A stretch of DNA of 64,000 bases from NCBI RefSeq assembly GCF_024346755.1, contig NZ_AP024861.1:1488001-1552000 (forward strand), given 5' to 3'. The first letter of the stretch is position 1; each line of letters opens with the position of its first letter. The stretch comes from Vibrio aerogenes (lineage in GTDB: Bacteria > Pseudomonadota > Gammaproteobacteria > Enterobacterales > Vibrionaceae). The translations under genes and the position numbers were made by a program. Under the pieces are notes generated by a model. That model searched no databases, was not told the DNA's origin, and saw only the letters and a list, made by a program, of their open reading frames with translations. Positions 1 to 9,396 of this stretch are shown one piece after another.

Positions 1-1536
1 GGCACCGGAAACCAGACCATCAACCTCACTTTTCTCGAGCATCATGGTGCCAAGCACAACAGTATCCTGCAGCTGTTCACGGGCAACAACTTCAGTCATA
101 CCTTTGTTCTTACGAAGCTCAACCAGACGAGCGACGTATTGCTCACGCACTTCTTCCGGGTTGATAATGGTAATGCCGGTTCCCAAAACAACACCTTGCT
201 GATCGGCAACGCGTTTAATGTCTTCAGGGTTACCTAAAAGCACACATTCAGCAATACCACGTTCGGCACAGATCGAAGCTGCTTTCACCGTACGGGGCTC
301 ATCACCTTCAGGTAACACGATACGTTTGTTTGCGCGACGGGCATATTCAGTCAGCTGATAACGGAACGCTGGCGGGCTCAGACGTCGGACACCTGTTGTG
401 GTTTCTGTCAGTGTATCAACCCACGGACCATCGATATGACTTGCGATGTGTTCGTTAACAAATTCAATACGCTCTTTATCATCCGCAGGCACTTCCAGAC
501 TAAAGCTTTGCAGGTTCAGAGAAGTCTGCCATGTATTACCCTGAGCTTTGAAGATTGGGAGTCCAGACTCAAATGCTGGTTTACACAATCCGACAATTTC
601 TTTCGGAATGTCGTATCCGCCAGTGAGTAAAACAGCACCAATTTCCACACCATTCATTGCTGCCAGCGCTGCAGCAACAATCACATCCGGCCGGTCTGCT
701 GAAGTTACAAGCAGTGATCCCGGACGGAAGTGTTCAATCATATTTGGCAGTGAACGTGCACAGAAAGTAATGCTCTTAATTCTGCGTGTATTGATGTCAC
801 CTGTGTTGACGACTTCAGCATTCAGGTGTTTTGCCATATCAATGGCACGGGTTGCGATCAGATCGACGCGCCATGGAATACAGCCCAGCACACGAATTGG
901 GCTTGAATTGAAGATCTGCATGACTTCAAGGTTTGTCTGAAGTGCACTGTCAGCATCATCAAAGATTTCTGACAGGTCAGGGCGTGTACGGCCAGCTTCA
1001 TCAACCGGTGCATTCAGCTTATTGATGATAACACCTGAAATGTGTTGGTTTTTTGTGCCGCCGAAATTAGAACAAGCCACTTCAATTCGCTCTTTCAATT
1101 GAGATGGGTTGTCAGTACCTGGTGTGGCAACAAAAACGATTTCAGCGCCCAGCGTTTTCGCAACTTCAGCGTTGACCTGGTTCGCAAACGGATGTTTACG
1201 TGTGGGAACAAGACCTTCAATCAGGGTGACATCTGAACCTGTGTTGATCGAGTTGTAGCGCTCAACGATGGTTTCCAGCAGAGCATCCATCTGCTCACTA
1301 CCCATCAAGGCTTCCACTTTTGACATGGCCAGTGATTCAGCCGTTTTAATGTCACTGTTTGAGCTAAGGATGGTGGTGGTTAGATCAGGTTGGTCACCGC
1401 CGTGTCTTGGCTGTGCAATTGGCTTGTAAAAAGAAACTTTTACGCCTTTGCGCTCCATTGCACGGATTACCCCTAAACTTACACTGGTTAAACCAACACC
1501 AGCACTGATAGGGATCAGCATAATAGTACGAGACAT
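1..1536 (-). CDS. pta: Phosphate acetyltransferase, N-terminal 512 residues (runs off the left edge)
   Basis: Converts acetyl-CoA and phosphate to acetyl phosphate and CoA in the cytoplasm, working with AckA in acetate overflow and acetate re-use. The protein begins [20 protein letters not shown], the P-loop-like start of the long Pta form that has an N-terminal DRTGG/CobB-like domain before the catalytic PTA domain. The visible part ends in EVDGLVSGA, the start of the catalytic domain; roughly the last 200 residues expected for this form lie outside the window. The ATG at 1536 is the only sensible start. The gene follows ackA in the same direction after 145 bp that contain a terminator-like hairpin, so it may have partly independent expression. 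Identification is secure; only the C terminus cannot be judged. Confidence 0.95.
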   Translation of the reverse strand, partial: MSRTIMLIPISAGVGLTSVSLGVIRAMERKGVKVSFYKPIAQPRHGGDQPDLTTTILSSNSDIKTAESLAMSKVEALMGSEQMDALLETIVERYNSINTGSDVTLIEGLVPTRKHPFANQVNAEVAKTLGAEIVFVATPGTDNPSQLKERIEVACSNFGGTKNQHISGVIINKLNAPVDEAGRTRPDLSEIFDDADSALQTNLEVMQIFNSSPIRVLGCIPWRVDLIATRAIDMAKHLNAEVVNTGDINTRRIKSITFCARSLPNMIEHFRPGSLLVTSADRPDVIVAAALAAMNGVEIGAVLLTGGYDIPKEIVGLCKPAFESGLPIFKAQGNTWQTSLNLQSFSLEVPADDKERIEFVNEHIASHIDGPWVDTLTETTTGVRRLSPPAFRYQLTEYARRANKRIVLPEGDEPRTVKAASICAERGIAECVLLGNPEDIKRVADQQGVVLGTGITIINPEEVREQYVARLVELRKNKGMTEVVAREQLQDTVVLGTMMLEKSEVDGLVSGA

Positions 1537-1642
1537 GAATTGAGTACCTTCAGCTATAGATTGCAATATTTACGAAAGTGATATTGCAGAAAGGAATAAA
1601 GCCTAATAAACAATACGCGATGTTATATCAGACCCCGGAAAA

Positions 1643-1673
1643 AAAACTGGCTAACGTCAGGTTAGCCAGTTTT
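1643..1673 (-). terminator. Hairpin with T-run between ackA and pta
   Basis: A perfect 13-bp inverted repeat (arms 1643-1655 and 1661-1673, 5-nt loop) is followed, reading on the minus strand, by a run of eight T. It sits just after the ackA stop and before pta, so it looks like an intrinsic terminator or attenuator that lowers readthrough from ackA into pta. Confidence 0.75.
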
Positions 1674-1681
1674 CATAATAT

Positions 1682-2878
1682 TTAAATGCCTGTTAGTCGT
1701 GCAGTATCCTCTGCGATAACTAACTCTTCATTGGTTGAAATGACCATGGCCGGAATCCGGCTTGATTCCGTAGTAATCACACCTTCACCACCGAAACGGG
1801 CTTTCAGGTTCGCTTCACTGTCAGCTTCAACACCAAGAATGCCCAGACGGTTCAGCACCATTTCACGGATTGGTGCAGAATTCTCACCAATACCGCCAGT
1901 GAATACAATCGCGTCCAGACGTCCATCAAGACTTGCCGTGTAGCCGGCAACATATTTAGCCAGACGATGACAGAAAACATCCATTGCACGATTTGCATCT
2001 TCTTTTTTACCGTAGTTGTCTTCAACATAACGGCAATCAGAAGTGACCTCTGTTAAACCTTGTAAGCCTGATTCTTTCGTCAGCATGGTGTTAATTTGTT
2101 CAACAGAATAACCTAAAGTATCGTGCAGATGGAAAATGATAGCGGGATCAATATCACCACAACGTGTACCCATGACCAGACCTTCCAAAGGTGTCAGACC
2201 CATTGATGTATCAACTGACTGGCCATTTTTGATCGCACAGACAGAAGCGCCATTACCTAAGTGGCAGTTGATGATATTCAGTTCATTTTCAGGTTTACCC
2301 AGACGTTCAGCTGTTTCACGTGTGATAAACAGGTGAGATGTGCCGTGCATACCGTAACGGCGAATGCCATGTTCCTTATACAATTTATAAGGCAGCGCAT
2401 AAAGATACGCTTCTTCAGGCATTGTTTGATGGAATGCAGTGTCGAATACAGCAACATTCTTTAATTGAGGAAATGCTTTTTGGGCCGCTTTAATCCCGAT
2501 AACATGTGCCGGGTTGTGAAGCGGTGCAAATGTCGCTGAATCTTCAATACCTTTCAGAACAGCTTCATCAATCAGTGCAGATTGAGTGAACTGTTCGCCA
2601 CCATGAACAATACGGTGACCAATAGCAGCCAGATTTTCTGCGAGTTCAGGTTTAGAGGCTAAAATTGTTTCAACAATAAATGCCAGTGCTTCTTCGTGAG
2701 CGGCACCATCACCAAGCTGGGCTTCATGTTTTCCATCCAGCTTCCATTTAATACGGGCTTCAGGCAGATGAAGACATTCTGCAAGGCCTGTAAGAGATTC
2801 ATTACCGTTTTCAGCATCTACGATTGCAAATTTAAGTGAAGAACTACCGCAGTTTAATACTAAAACTAGCTTCGACAT
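1682..2878 (-). CDS. ackA: Acetate kinase
   Basis: Makes ATP and acetate from acetyl phosphate and ADP, the last step of the Pta-AckA pathway, in the cytoplasm. The 398 residues match the usual length of about 400. Family motifs are visible: [10 protein letters not shown] at residues 7-16 (phosphate-binding loop of the ASKHA fold), RIVHGGE near 90, [11 protein letters not shown] near 145 and [13 protein letters not shown] at 2878 gives the expected N terminus. The gene is first in the ackA-pta unit and is divergent from yfbV, as in many enteric and Vibrio genomes. Confidence 0.98.
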   Translation of the reverse strand: MSKLVLVLNCGSSSLKFAIVDAENGNESLTGLAECLHLPEARIKWKLDGKHEAQLGDGAAHEEALAFIVETILASKPELAENLAAIGHRIVHGGEQFTQSALIDEAVLKGIEDSATFAPLHNPAHVIGIKAAQKAFPQLKNVAVFDTAFHQTMPEEAYLYALPYKLYKEHGIRRYGMHGTSHLFITRETAERLGKPENELNIINCHLGNGASVCAIKNGQSVDTSMGLTPLEGLVMGTRCGDIDPAIIFHLHDTLGYSVEQINTMLTKESGLQGLTEVTSDCRYVEDNYGKKEDANRAMDVFCHRLAKYVAGYTASLDGRLDAIVFTGGIGENSAPIREMVLNRLGILGVEADSEANLKARFGGEGVITTESSRIPAMVISTNEELVIAEDTARLTGI

Positions 2879-3218
2879 GACTAACTACCTGTATAATCGG
2901 TTTACATACAACAATGACCAAGCATAACCCAGTTAAATACTGCGTATACTAACTTTGGTCAAAAAACATCAGGGTGTATACCTAATCGTGATTCACTTAA
3001 AGGTTATACACTTTAATTATGGCCAATATTTATTTCAAAGTTGCTTAAATGACGAATCAAGGCAACAATGTCAGTAAAAGGGCACGCCAAGGATAGCGGC
3101 AATGTGGCCCGATAACAAAAACTTTTGTATAAATATGAACGTCAGGTAATATTTTGCAGAATTATTTTATTTTTTCAACTAATATTATAATCACTATGCA
3201 GGTGAGTGAGATGAGCTT
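2879..3218. promoter_or_regulatory. Divergent ackA / yfbV control region
   Basis: A 340-bp gene-free stretch that must hold the promoters of ackA (minus) and yfbV (plus). An imperfect inverted repeat pairs GTGTATACCT at 2974-2983 with AGGTTATACAC at 3001-3011, and could be an operator or a hairpin in the ackA leader. I did not find a convincing FNR or ArcA box, although the pathway is oxygen-controlled in related bacteria. Confidence 0.5.
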
Positions 3219-3671
3219 ATGAGTAATCATGCAGGAATAGTGCATAGCCTCAGGGATGGACAAAAGTACATGGACATCTGGCCGGTGCGGAAAGAATTAT
3301 CACCTTTGTTCCCGGAACAACGTATTATCAAAGCGACTCGTTTTGGCATCAAAGTCATGCCGCCTGTTGCTGCTATCAGTGTCCTGACTCAGATGGCTTT
3401 CGATAATGCAGAAGCAATGCCTCAGTCTATTGTCATCGCATTATTCGCGCTCAGTTTGCCACTACAGGGGATGTGGTGGTTAGGTCACAGGGCGAACACA
3501 CTGCTTCCGCCTGCCTTAGCTGGCTGGTACCGTGAGCTTCACCAGAAAATTCTGGACTCGGGGTTCGCGCTTGAGCCAATCAAAGCGAATCCGCGTTATA
3601 AAGAACTGGCGTTTATCCTGAATCGTGCATTTCGCCAGTTAGACCGCTCTGTACTTGAGCGCTGGTTCTGA
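3219..3671 (+). CDS. yfbV: UPF0208 membrane protein YfbV
   Basis: Inner-membrane protein of the YfbV family, 150 residues. In E. coli it has been linked to chromosome macrodomain insulation at the terminus; no enzymatic function is known to me. The match to E. coli YfbV is clear along the whole length: [20 protein letters not shown] near the start, RVIKATRF-like and MPPVAAIS in the first membrane segment (about 45-65), [18 protein letters not shown] in the second (about 73-95) and a soluble C-terminal part ending [17 protein letters not shown] motif precedes the ATG. It is divergent from ackA, the conserved arrangement. Confidence 0.92.
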   Translation: MSNHAGIVHSLRDGQKYMDIWPVRKELSPLFPEQRIIKATRFGIKVMPPVAAISVLTQMAFDNAEAMPQSIVIALFALSLPLQGMWWLGHRANTLLPPALAGWYRELHQKILDSGFALEPIKANPRYKELAFILNRAFRQLDRSVLERWF

Positions 3672-4057
3672 AGATTCCCCTTTTTCATTTCTTTGCTGGT
3701 TGCCGGCTTTTCAGGCTGGCAGCTACGTCTGGTTTCATACGGTTTTTTGTCCGCTTAACGATAACCAAAAATCCCGCTTCCCTTTGGTGTAACTTGCTGG
3801 TAATAATGTCAAACACTGTATGACAAAAATTGAAGCAGAATAAAAAATTATTCATATTCTATCATAAGAAGATGAGGTTCAGTTTTCCGGTAAGTTTGCT
3901 CTGTAACGAAGTACCGGCTTGGTTGACTGAACGAATATACAGAATAACTATGATGATAAAAATAAAGGTTCAGATTCTTTTGGCCGGATAACCCGTAAAG
4001 ATGAATGGCCTGAATTACACAACATCCGCATCCATCGTTAAAATTCAAGGAGTTAAG
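3672..4057 (+). promoter_or_regulatory. Leader region of the ABC importer operon
   Basis: This 386-bp gap has no credible gene. It contains the nested inverted repeat described at 3877-3932, downstream of A+T-rich sequence that could hold the promoter. Its 125-nt distance from the start codon suggests a long 5' leader. Confidence 0.45.
3877..3932 (+). repeat. Nested inverted repeat in the leader of the ABC operon
   Basis: GTTCAGT at 3877-3883 pairs exactly with ACTGAAC at 3926-3932, and inside it CCGGTA at 3887-3892 pairs exactly with TACCGG at 3912-3917. Together they can fold into one long stem with a short internal loop and a 19-nt apical loop. There is no T-run right after it, so it is not a plain terminator. 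It may be a leader regulatory structure or a bipartite operator. Confidence 0.55.
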
Positions 4058-5023
4058 ATGAAAGCAGGAAAAATATTTGCGACTGCTGTACTGGCAGGCG
4101 CTTCTTTAATTTCCTCCACTGGCCTGATGGCCAAAACCGCTAAGGTTGCGGTTTCTCAGATTGTTGAACACCCGGCACTTAATGCCACCCGTCAGGGGCT
4201 GCTGGATGGTTTGAAAGCGAAAGGCTTTGAACCGGGTAAAAATTTAGAATTTGAATATAAAACAGCACAGGGAAATCCAGCGATTGCGGTACAGATTGCC
4301 CGTCAGTTTGTCGGAGAAAATCCGGATGTTCTGGTTGGTATTGCGACGCCAACGGCTCAGGCACTGGTCTCTGCGACACGCTCGATCCCGGTTGTTTTCA
4401 CTGCTGTGACAGATCCTGTCGGTGCAAAACTGGTGAAGAAGCTTGAAAAACCGGGTAAGAATGTGACCGGACTTTCGGATTTATCTCCGGTCAAACAGCA
4501 TGTTGCATTGATTAAAGAGTTAATGCCAAACGTCAAGTCTATTGGTGTGGTTTATAATCCGGGGGAAGCAAATGCTGTCAGTCTGATGAATTTGCTGAAA
4601 AAAACCGCGAAAGAACAAGGCCTGAAAGTTGTTGAAGCGACGGCACTCAAAAGTGCAGATGTTCAGTCGGCCACACAAACTATTGCGGCCCGCTCAGATA
4701 TTATCTATGCCTTGATCGACAATACCGTCGCCAGTGCTATTGAGGGCATGATTGTGGCAGCGAATCAGGCTAAAACACCTGTTTTTGGCGCGGCAACCTC
4801 TTATGTTCAACGGGGGGCAATTGCCAGCCTTGGATTTGATTACTATCAGATAGGGATCCAGACGGCTGATTATGTTGCCGATATTCTCAATGGTAAAGCA
4901 CCAGGATCTTTAGATGTAAAAGTTGCCAAAGGGTCTGATTTGGTTGTGAATAAAACCGCAGCCGCTAAGTTAGGCTTTACAATCCCTCAGTCTGTTCTCG
5001 ACAGAGCAACAAGTATTAAGTAA
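4058..5023 (+). CDS. ABC transporter substrate-binding protein (ABC_sub_bind family)
   Basis: Periplasmic solute-binding protein, 321 residues, of the family that includes the tryptophan/tyrosine-linked TrpX-type proteins. The signal peptide is residues 1 to about 25 (MKAGKIFATAVLAGASL, ending GLMAK). Family features are TAKVAVSQIVEHPALNATRQ, the GIATPTAQAL segment near 95 and PVVFTAVTDPVGAKLV near 120. The start was placed at 4058 because AAGGAG lies 7 nt upstream; an in-frame ATG at 4001 would add 19 residues before the signal peptide and has no ribosome site. Permease and ATPase genes follow, so this is a complete importer. The ligand cannot be read from sequence; aromatic amino acids are a guess from the family. 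Confidence 0.88.
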   Translation: MKAGKIFATAVLAGASLISSTGLMAKTAKVAVSQIVEHPALNATRQGLLDGLKAKGFEPGKNLEFEYKTAQGNPAIAVQIARQFVGENPDVLVGIATPTAQALVSATRSIPVVFTAVTDPVGAKLVKKLEKPGKNVTGLSDLSPVKQHVALIKELMPNVKSIGVVYNPGEANAVSLMNLLKKTAKEQGLKVVEATALKSADVQSATQTIAARSDIIYALIDNTVASAIEGMIVAANQAKTPVFGAATSYVQRGAIASLGFDYYQIGIQTADYVADILNGKAPGSLDVKVAKGSDLVVNKTAAAKLGFTIPQSVLDRATSIK

Positions 5024-5078
5024 AACTTTGTCAGGGTTGGGTTGACCAATCCTGAATTTAAGCAGAAAGGGAGTAATT

Positions 5079-6014
5079 ATGTCTGCTTTTGCTTTTTTTG
5101 GTGCACTGGAAATCGGGCTGATTTATGGTCTGGTCGCTTTGGGTGTGTATTTAACTTTCCGTGTCCTTGATTTTCCTGATTTAAGTGTGGATGGCAGTTT
5201 TCCGATGGGCGCTGCTGTGGCTGCAACGGCAATCGTTGCCGGTATTAATCCGTGGGTTGCGACGCTTTTAGCAATGGTGGCCGGCGCAATGACTGGCTGG
5301 GTAACAGCGTTTCTGACTGTGCGTTGTGGTATTTTGAATCTTTTGGCTTCAATATTAACCATGATCGCTGCATTTTCTATTAATATTCGCATCATGGGCA
5401 GACCCAATATAGCCCTGATTGGTGAAGACACGATCCTGACCCCTTTTGAATCTTTAGGCGATTCAATGTATATCCGTCCTCTGGTTGTGGGTGTACTTGT
5501 GCTGCTTTCTGCTCTGTTTGTCATTCGCTTACTGAACAGTGACTTCGGACTTGGTTTACGTGCGACTGGTGTCAATGCCCGAATGGTTGCCGCTCAGGGA
5601 GGCAGTACCGCATTTTATACGTATTTTGGTCTGGCACTTTCGAATGGGTTTGTTGGTTTCGCAGGCGCATTGTTTGCGCAGACAAACAGTTTTGCCGATG
5701 TCACTTCCGGTGTCGGAACGATTGTTGTGGGACTGGCTGCGGTTATTTTGGGTCAAACCCTGATCCCGGGCCGGAAAATATGGGTCGCGGTTGTCGCGGT
5801 GATTCTTGGGTCAGTACTCTATCGTCTTGCAGTTGCATTTGCCCTGAGCTCCGGCATGTTCGGGCTGCAGGCTTCCGATTTGAACCTTGTTACTGCGGTT
5901 TTGGTTGCGATTGCGTTGATTATGCCGCGTATGAAAAAAAATATGAAAAAGAAACATTCGCAGCCGGCTAAAACTGCTGAGAGTGATAACAGTAAATCCG
6001 GAGGTAAAGCATGA
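5079..6014 (+). CDS. ABC transporter permease (branched-chain/CPS type)
   Basis: Inner-membrane permease of the importer, 311 residues, of the BPD_transp_2 fold with about eight to nine membrane segments, starting with FFGALEIGLIYGLVALGVYLTFRVLDFPDLSVDGSF, a family hallmark. The C-terminal 30 residues are basic and hydrophilic (MKKNMKKKHSQPAKTAE), likely cytoplasmic. AAAGGGAG precedes the ATG. It lies 55 bp after the binding-protein gene and overlaps the ATPase gene by 4 bp, so translation of the two is probably coupled. Confidence 0.92.
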   Translation: MSAFAFFGALEIGLIYGLVALGVYLTFRVLDFPDLSVDGSFPMGAAVAATAIVAGINPWVATLLAMVAGAMTGWVTAFLTVRCGILNLLASILTMIAAFSINIRIMGRPNIALIGEDTILTPFESLGDSMYIRPLVVGVLVLLSALFVIRLLNSDFGLGLRATGVNARMVAAQGGSTAFYTYFGLALSNGFVGFAGALFAQTNSFADVTSGVGTIVVGLAAVILGQTLIPGRKIWVAVVAVILGSVLYRLAVAFALSSGMFGLQASDLNLVTAVLVAIALIMPRMKKNMKKKHSQPAKTAESDNSKSGGKA

Positions 6015-6805
6015 TTCAGCTGGACAATATTCAGGTGACTTTTAACCCCGGAACAATTCTGGAAAACCGTGCGTTGCGTGGTGTATCGTTGCGGGTGCCG
6101 GAACATCAGTTTCTGACTGTAATTGGCTCGAATGGCGCCGGAAAATCGACACTTTTAGGTGCGGTGACCGGTGAAACGCCCATGGTTGGCGGGCAAGTTG
6201 TGATTGACGATACGGATGTGACCCGCCGGACGGTGGATGAGCGCGCAAATTTTTGTGCCCGGGTGTTTCAGGATCCGCTTGCCGGGACTTGTGGTGCACT
6301 CACCATTGAAGAAAATATGGCGCTGGCGTATATGCGTGGCAGAAGACGTGGCTGGGCACATGCCCTGTCATCTAAACGGCGCCAATTGTTTCAGGAACGT
6401 ATCAGTATTCTGGGACTGGGTCTGGAAGATCGTCTGGGAGACAGTATCGGCTTGTTATCCGGCGGACAGCGTCAGGCTGTCAGCTTGGTCATGGCAACAT
6501 TATCAGACAGTAAGCTGTTATTACTGGATGAACATACCGCAGCGCTCGACCCCCGGATGGCAGCATTTATTATCGATCTGACCAAACGGATTGTGAAAGA
6601 GTTCAATCTGACAGTGATGATGGTGACTCACTCAATGAAGGATGCACTGGCGTGTGGTGACCGGACGGTGATGTTGCATCAGGGTAAGATCGTGCTTGAT
6701 GTTTCAGGTGAACAAAGACAAAACATGGATGTGCCTGACTTACTGGATATGTTTACTAAAGTCCGCGGCGAAGCGTTGTCGGATGATAGTTTATTATTAA
6801 GTTAA
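6011..6805 (+). CDS. ABC transporter ATP-binding protein
   Basis: Cytoplasmic ATPase of the importer, 264 residues. Walker A is GSNGAGKST at 39-47, the Q-loop Gln is near 87, the signature LSGGQ is at 149-153 and Walker B LLLLDEH at 169-175, followed by the D-loop AALDPR and the switch His in VTHSMKD. All catalytic residues are intact. The start ATG overlaps the permease stop in ATGA. It is the last gene before a strong terminator. Confidence 0.94.
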   Translation: MIQLDNIQVTFNPGTILENRALRGVSLRVPEHQFLTVIGSNGAGKSTLLGAVTGETPMVGGQVVIDDTDVTRRTVDERANFCARVFQDPLAGTCGALTIEENMALAYMRGRRRGWAHALSSKRRQLFQERISILGLGLEDRLGDSIGLLSGGQRQAVSLVMATLSDSKLLLLDEHTAALDPRMAAFIIDLTKRIVKEFNLTVMMVTHSMKDALACGDRTVMLHQGKIVLDVSGEQRQNMDVPDLLDMFTKVRGEALSDDSLLLS

Positions 6806-6821
6806 ACAGTAACACTGAGTG

Positions 6822-6862
6822 AGATCCCCGGTTCTGTCTGATGAGACAGCCGGGGATCTTTG
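6822..6862 (+). terminator. Intrinsic terminator of the ABC operon
   Basis: Long inverted repeat: AGATCCCCGG at 6822-6831 pairs with CCGGGGATCT at 6850-6859, with an inner TCTGTCT/AGACAG stem and a GATG loop, followed by a short T stretch. It also faces the converging dusC gene. Confidence 0.8.
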
Positions 6863-6905
6863 TATTTGAACCATTTATCAACGGTGGGTTCTTCAGAACG
6901 GTGCG

Positions 6906-7862
6906 TCAATCAGTTTGTTCCTGAACCCGTGCGATGACATCAACAATTGGTCCGACTTCGGTCAGTGTTCTGATTTGTCTGAACAGGTCACTGGCTTCGG
7001 GATAGGCTTGTTTCAGAAAGCAAAACCATTGCTTAATCCGGTTCGGGAAGTATTTGCCTTTGTCGCCTCTGACTTCACAGTCAGAATATTTAATTAATAA
7101 CCCCAGCACCTCTTTCCAGGGCATGGGTGGGTGATTGTACTTAATCATATTTCCCAGATTAGGCGTATTCAGTGCGCCCCGGCAGATCATCAGATCATTG
7201 ACGCCGGTTGTCTGCCGGCAGCGTTGTGCATCGTGAAAACTCCAGATCTCACCATTGGCGATGATTGGTATATCCGACCGGTGACGAATTTTCTCAATGT
7301 ATTCCCATTTGATTTCACTGGCCTTGTATCCGCCGGTTTTTGTCCTGGCGTGAATTGTCAGTTCATCTGCACCAGCCTGTTCAACAGCATCGACGATCGA
7401 GAAACAATCATCCGGGTTTTCCAGCCCCAGTCTGATTTTTGCCGAAACAGGAATGTCAGCCGGAACAGCCTCCCGGCAGGCTTTTACGATTCGGTAAATT
7501 TCTTCCGGGAAGGCAAGCAGTGCGGCACCACCTTTACTTTTGTTAACCAGTTTAGCCGGGCAGCCGAAATTCAGGTCAATGCCATGTGCGCCCATTTCAG
7601 CTGCACGGTGAGCATTTTCAGCCATCCATTGTGGGTGCTGGCCTAAAAGCTGCACATTCACCGGAACACCTGAACGTGTTTTTGAACCATGGTGAAGTTC
7701 AGGGCAAAGGCGGTAAAAAACGTGTTTCGGCAAGAGTTGCTCAACGACACGGACAAATTCTGTCACACACAGATCATAATCGTTGATTTCGGTCAGGAGA
7801 TCCCGCATTAAATAATCCAGTACGCCCTCCATCGGGCCAAGTACAACTCGCATATCATTCAT
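6906..7862 (-). CDS. dusC: tRNA-dihydrouridine(16) synthase
   Basis: FMN-dependent reductase that makes dihydrouridine at position 16 of tRNAs. The 318-residue protein shows the Dus TIM barrel: VLGPMEGVLDYLMRDLL at the start, ITEFVRVV-like TEFVRVVEQLLP, QLLGQHPQWMAENA, and the catalytic Cys101 in LNFGCPAKLVNKSKGGAALL, then IPIIANGEIW and the IKQW segment of the C-terminal helical domain. The DusC rather than DusA or DusB assignment rests on resemblance to the E. coli protein. An internal Met at residue 4 (MRVVLGP) matches the E. coli N terminus, so the true start may be 9 bases downstream. Transcription is monocistronic, facing the ABC operon. Confidence 0.93.
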   Translation of the reverse strand: MNDMRVVLGPMEGVLDYLMRDLLTEINDYDLCVTEFVRVVEQLLPKHVFYRLCPELHHGSKTRSGVPVNVQLLGQHPQWMAENAHRAAEMGAHGIDLNFGCPAKLVNKSKGGAALLAFPEEIYRIVKACREAVPADIPVSAKIRLGLENPDDCFSIVDAVEQAGADELTIHARTKTGGYKASEIKWEYIEKIRHRSDIPIIANGEIWSFHDAQRCRQTTGVNDLMICRGALNTPNLGNMIKYNHPPMPWKEVLGLLIKYSDCEVRGDKGKYFPNRIKQWFCFLKQAYPEASDLFRQIRTLTEVGPIVDVIARVQEQTD

Positions 7863-7971
7863 ATTCTCAATTTCAGGACGCGAGATTGTAGTCCGGGTTG
7901 ATTAAAATGTCACTCTAATGCTTCAGGGAAGTGTTATCCTGCATTGGTTCTGAGGTATAATAACCGGCTGA

Positions 7972-8604
7972 ATGAATCTTGAATATTACGGCATGAGTTA
8001 TCAATTATTAGACACGGCTGATTTGCCGTCTTCTGAATCCGCTTTTTTTATTGAAGGGGCAATGCTGGCAGCCAATATGACATGTCAGCCTTTGTCACCG
8101 GCCACATGGCAATCTCTCCTGTTCAATACACTGGATGATGAGGCTGAGAAGCAGGTTATGTCGCACTATCAGCATCAATATGATGTTCTGGCTCAGCCAG
8201 AGCATGGCTTTTATGCTTTATTGGAAAGACTTACCGCTGAAGACATGGCCGATTTTGCGGAAGGTTTTATGACCATCTGGCCTGTTGTGGAAGCTGGCTG
8301 GCTTGAGACGGATGTATCCGATGGCACGCAGCGAATGTTGCAGGGATTGCTGACAACATGGATGCTGGCAATTGATGAAACGCAGACACATCAGGAGATG
8401 CTGCAGGCCGGGTTGACTGAATTACCTTCATATAAAGAAATGGCGCCGAATTTACCATGGATGATTCAGGAAGTTTTTGCCTCAGCTGATGCGGCGTTAA
8501 CGGGCCATCAGGGAAGCCGTCTGAATCCTTATAAAAGCGTCAGCAGAAATGATACCTGCCCGTGCGGGAGCGGGAAAAAATTTAAGCATTGTTGCCTGAA
8601 CTGA
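7972..8604 (+). CDS. YecA/UPF0149 family protein with C-terminal SEC-C zinc motif
   Basis: Cytoplasmic protein of 210 residues. The first 170 residues are an all-helical YgfB/YecA-type domain (SSESAFFIEGAMLAANM, MADFAEGFMTIWPVVEAGW). The last 20 residues, SRNDTCPCGSGKKFKHCC, form a SEC-C metal-binding motif (CxCx8CC) like that at the SecA C terminus. Its cellular role is not established. The ATG at 7972 has only a distant GAGG; a second ATG at 7993 (MSYQLLDT) is also possible. It stands alone between dusC and lolA. Confidence 0.85.
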   Translation: MNLEYYGMSYQLLDTADLPSSESAFFIEGAMLAANMTCQPLSPATWQSLLFNTLDDEAEKQVMSHYQHQYDVLAQPEHGFYALLERLTAEDMADFAEGFMTIWPVVEAGWLETDVSDGTQRMLQGLLTTWMLAIDETQTHQEMLQAGLTELPSYKEMAPNLPWMIQEVFASADAALTGHQGSRLNPYKSVSRNDTCPCGSGKKFKHCCLN

Positions 8605-8791
8605 GCGTTAGCAATGCAGTCTACAGGATATGTCATCTCAATAAGAGACAGAAAGAACAGTCCGGGAGAAAACTGATTGAGTTTTCAGACATGATTCTGA
8701 CAAAGAAACCAGCAGATTGGTTATATCTGAGTGATTGAAATTTTATAGAATGTGAGTCGTACTAAAGCGACAGCCGGGGTTTAGATTATTT

Positions 8792-9385
8792 ATGAAAAAG
8801 TGTTTTGCATTGCTCATGTGCAGTTTTATGGTTTATGCCACTCCTGAAGATGTATTGAGCACCAGACTGGCATTGACTGATGGTTTTTCAGCTCATTTTT
8901 CTCAGAAAGTGCTGGGACCCGAAGGGGATTTGGTTTCACAAGGTAAAGGCACGGTTGATATTGCCCGTCCAAGCCTGTTTCGCTGGGAAACAACCTCCCC
9001 GGATGAAAATCTCTTAGTGTCAGACGGAAAAACCGTTTGGTACTACACGCCATTCGTGGAACAGGTCACGATTTACAATCAGGCTCAGGCGACTGAACAG
9101 ACGCCATTTGTTCTGCTGACCCGGAATCAGAAAACGGACTGGGCACAATATCAAATCACACAAAAAGGTGATGAATTCACCCTGATTCCTGTTTCACATA
9201 ATCAGCAGGGAACATTTCATATCCGGATTGATGCCAAAGGTGTTGTCAAAGGGTTTGACGTGATAGAGCAGGATGGCCAGCGTAGTCTGTTTACATTTGA
9301 ACAAATACAGTTGCAACGGCCGTCAAAGACTAAATTTAAGTTTAGTATCCCTGATGGTGTTGAAATTGATGATCAACGACAATAA
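8792..9385 (+). CDS. lolA: Outer-membrane lipoprotein carrier LolA
   Basis: Periplasmic chaperone that takes lipoproteins from the LolCDE complex to LolB at the outer membrane. The precursor has 197 residues with a short signal peptide ([16 protein letters not shown]). Family features are [11 protein letters not shown], the [45 protein letters not shown] segment containing the conserved Arg used in lipoprotein release, and the C-terminal [15 protein letters not shown]. It is followed 11 bp later by rarA, the conserved lolA-rarA-serS order. The usual upstream neighbour ftsK is absent here. Confidence 0.95.
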   Translation: MKKCFALLMCSFMVYATPEDVLSTRLALTDGFSAHFSQKVLGPEGDLVSQGKGTVDIARPSLFRWETTSPDENLLVSDGKTVWYYTPFVEQVTIYNQAQATEQTPFVLLTRNQKTDWAQYQITQKGDEFTLIPVSHNQQGTFHIRIDAKGVVKGFDVIEQDGQRSLFTFEQIQLQRPSKTKFKFSIPDGVEIDDQRQ

Positions 9386-9396
9386 AGCAAACTCAC

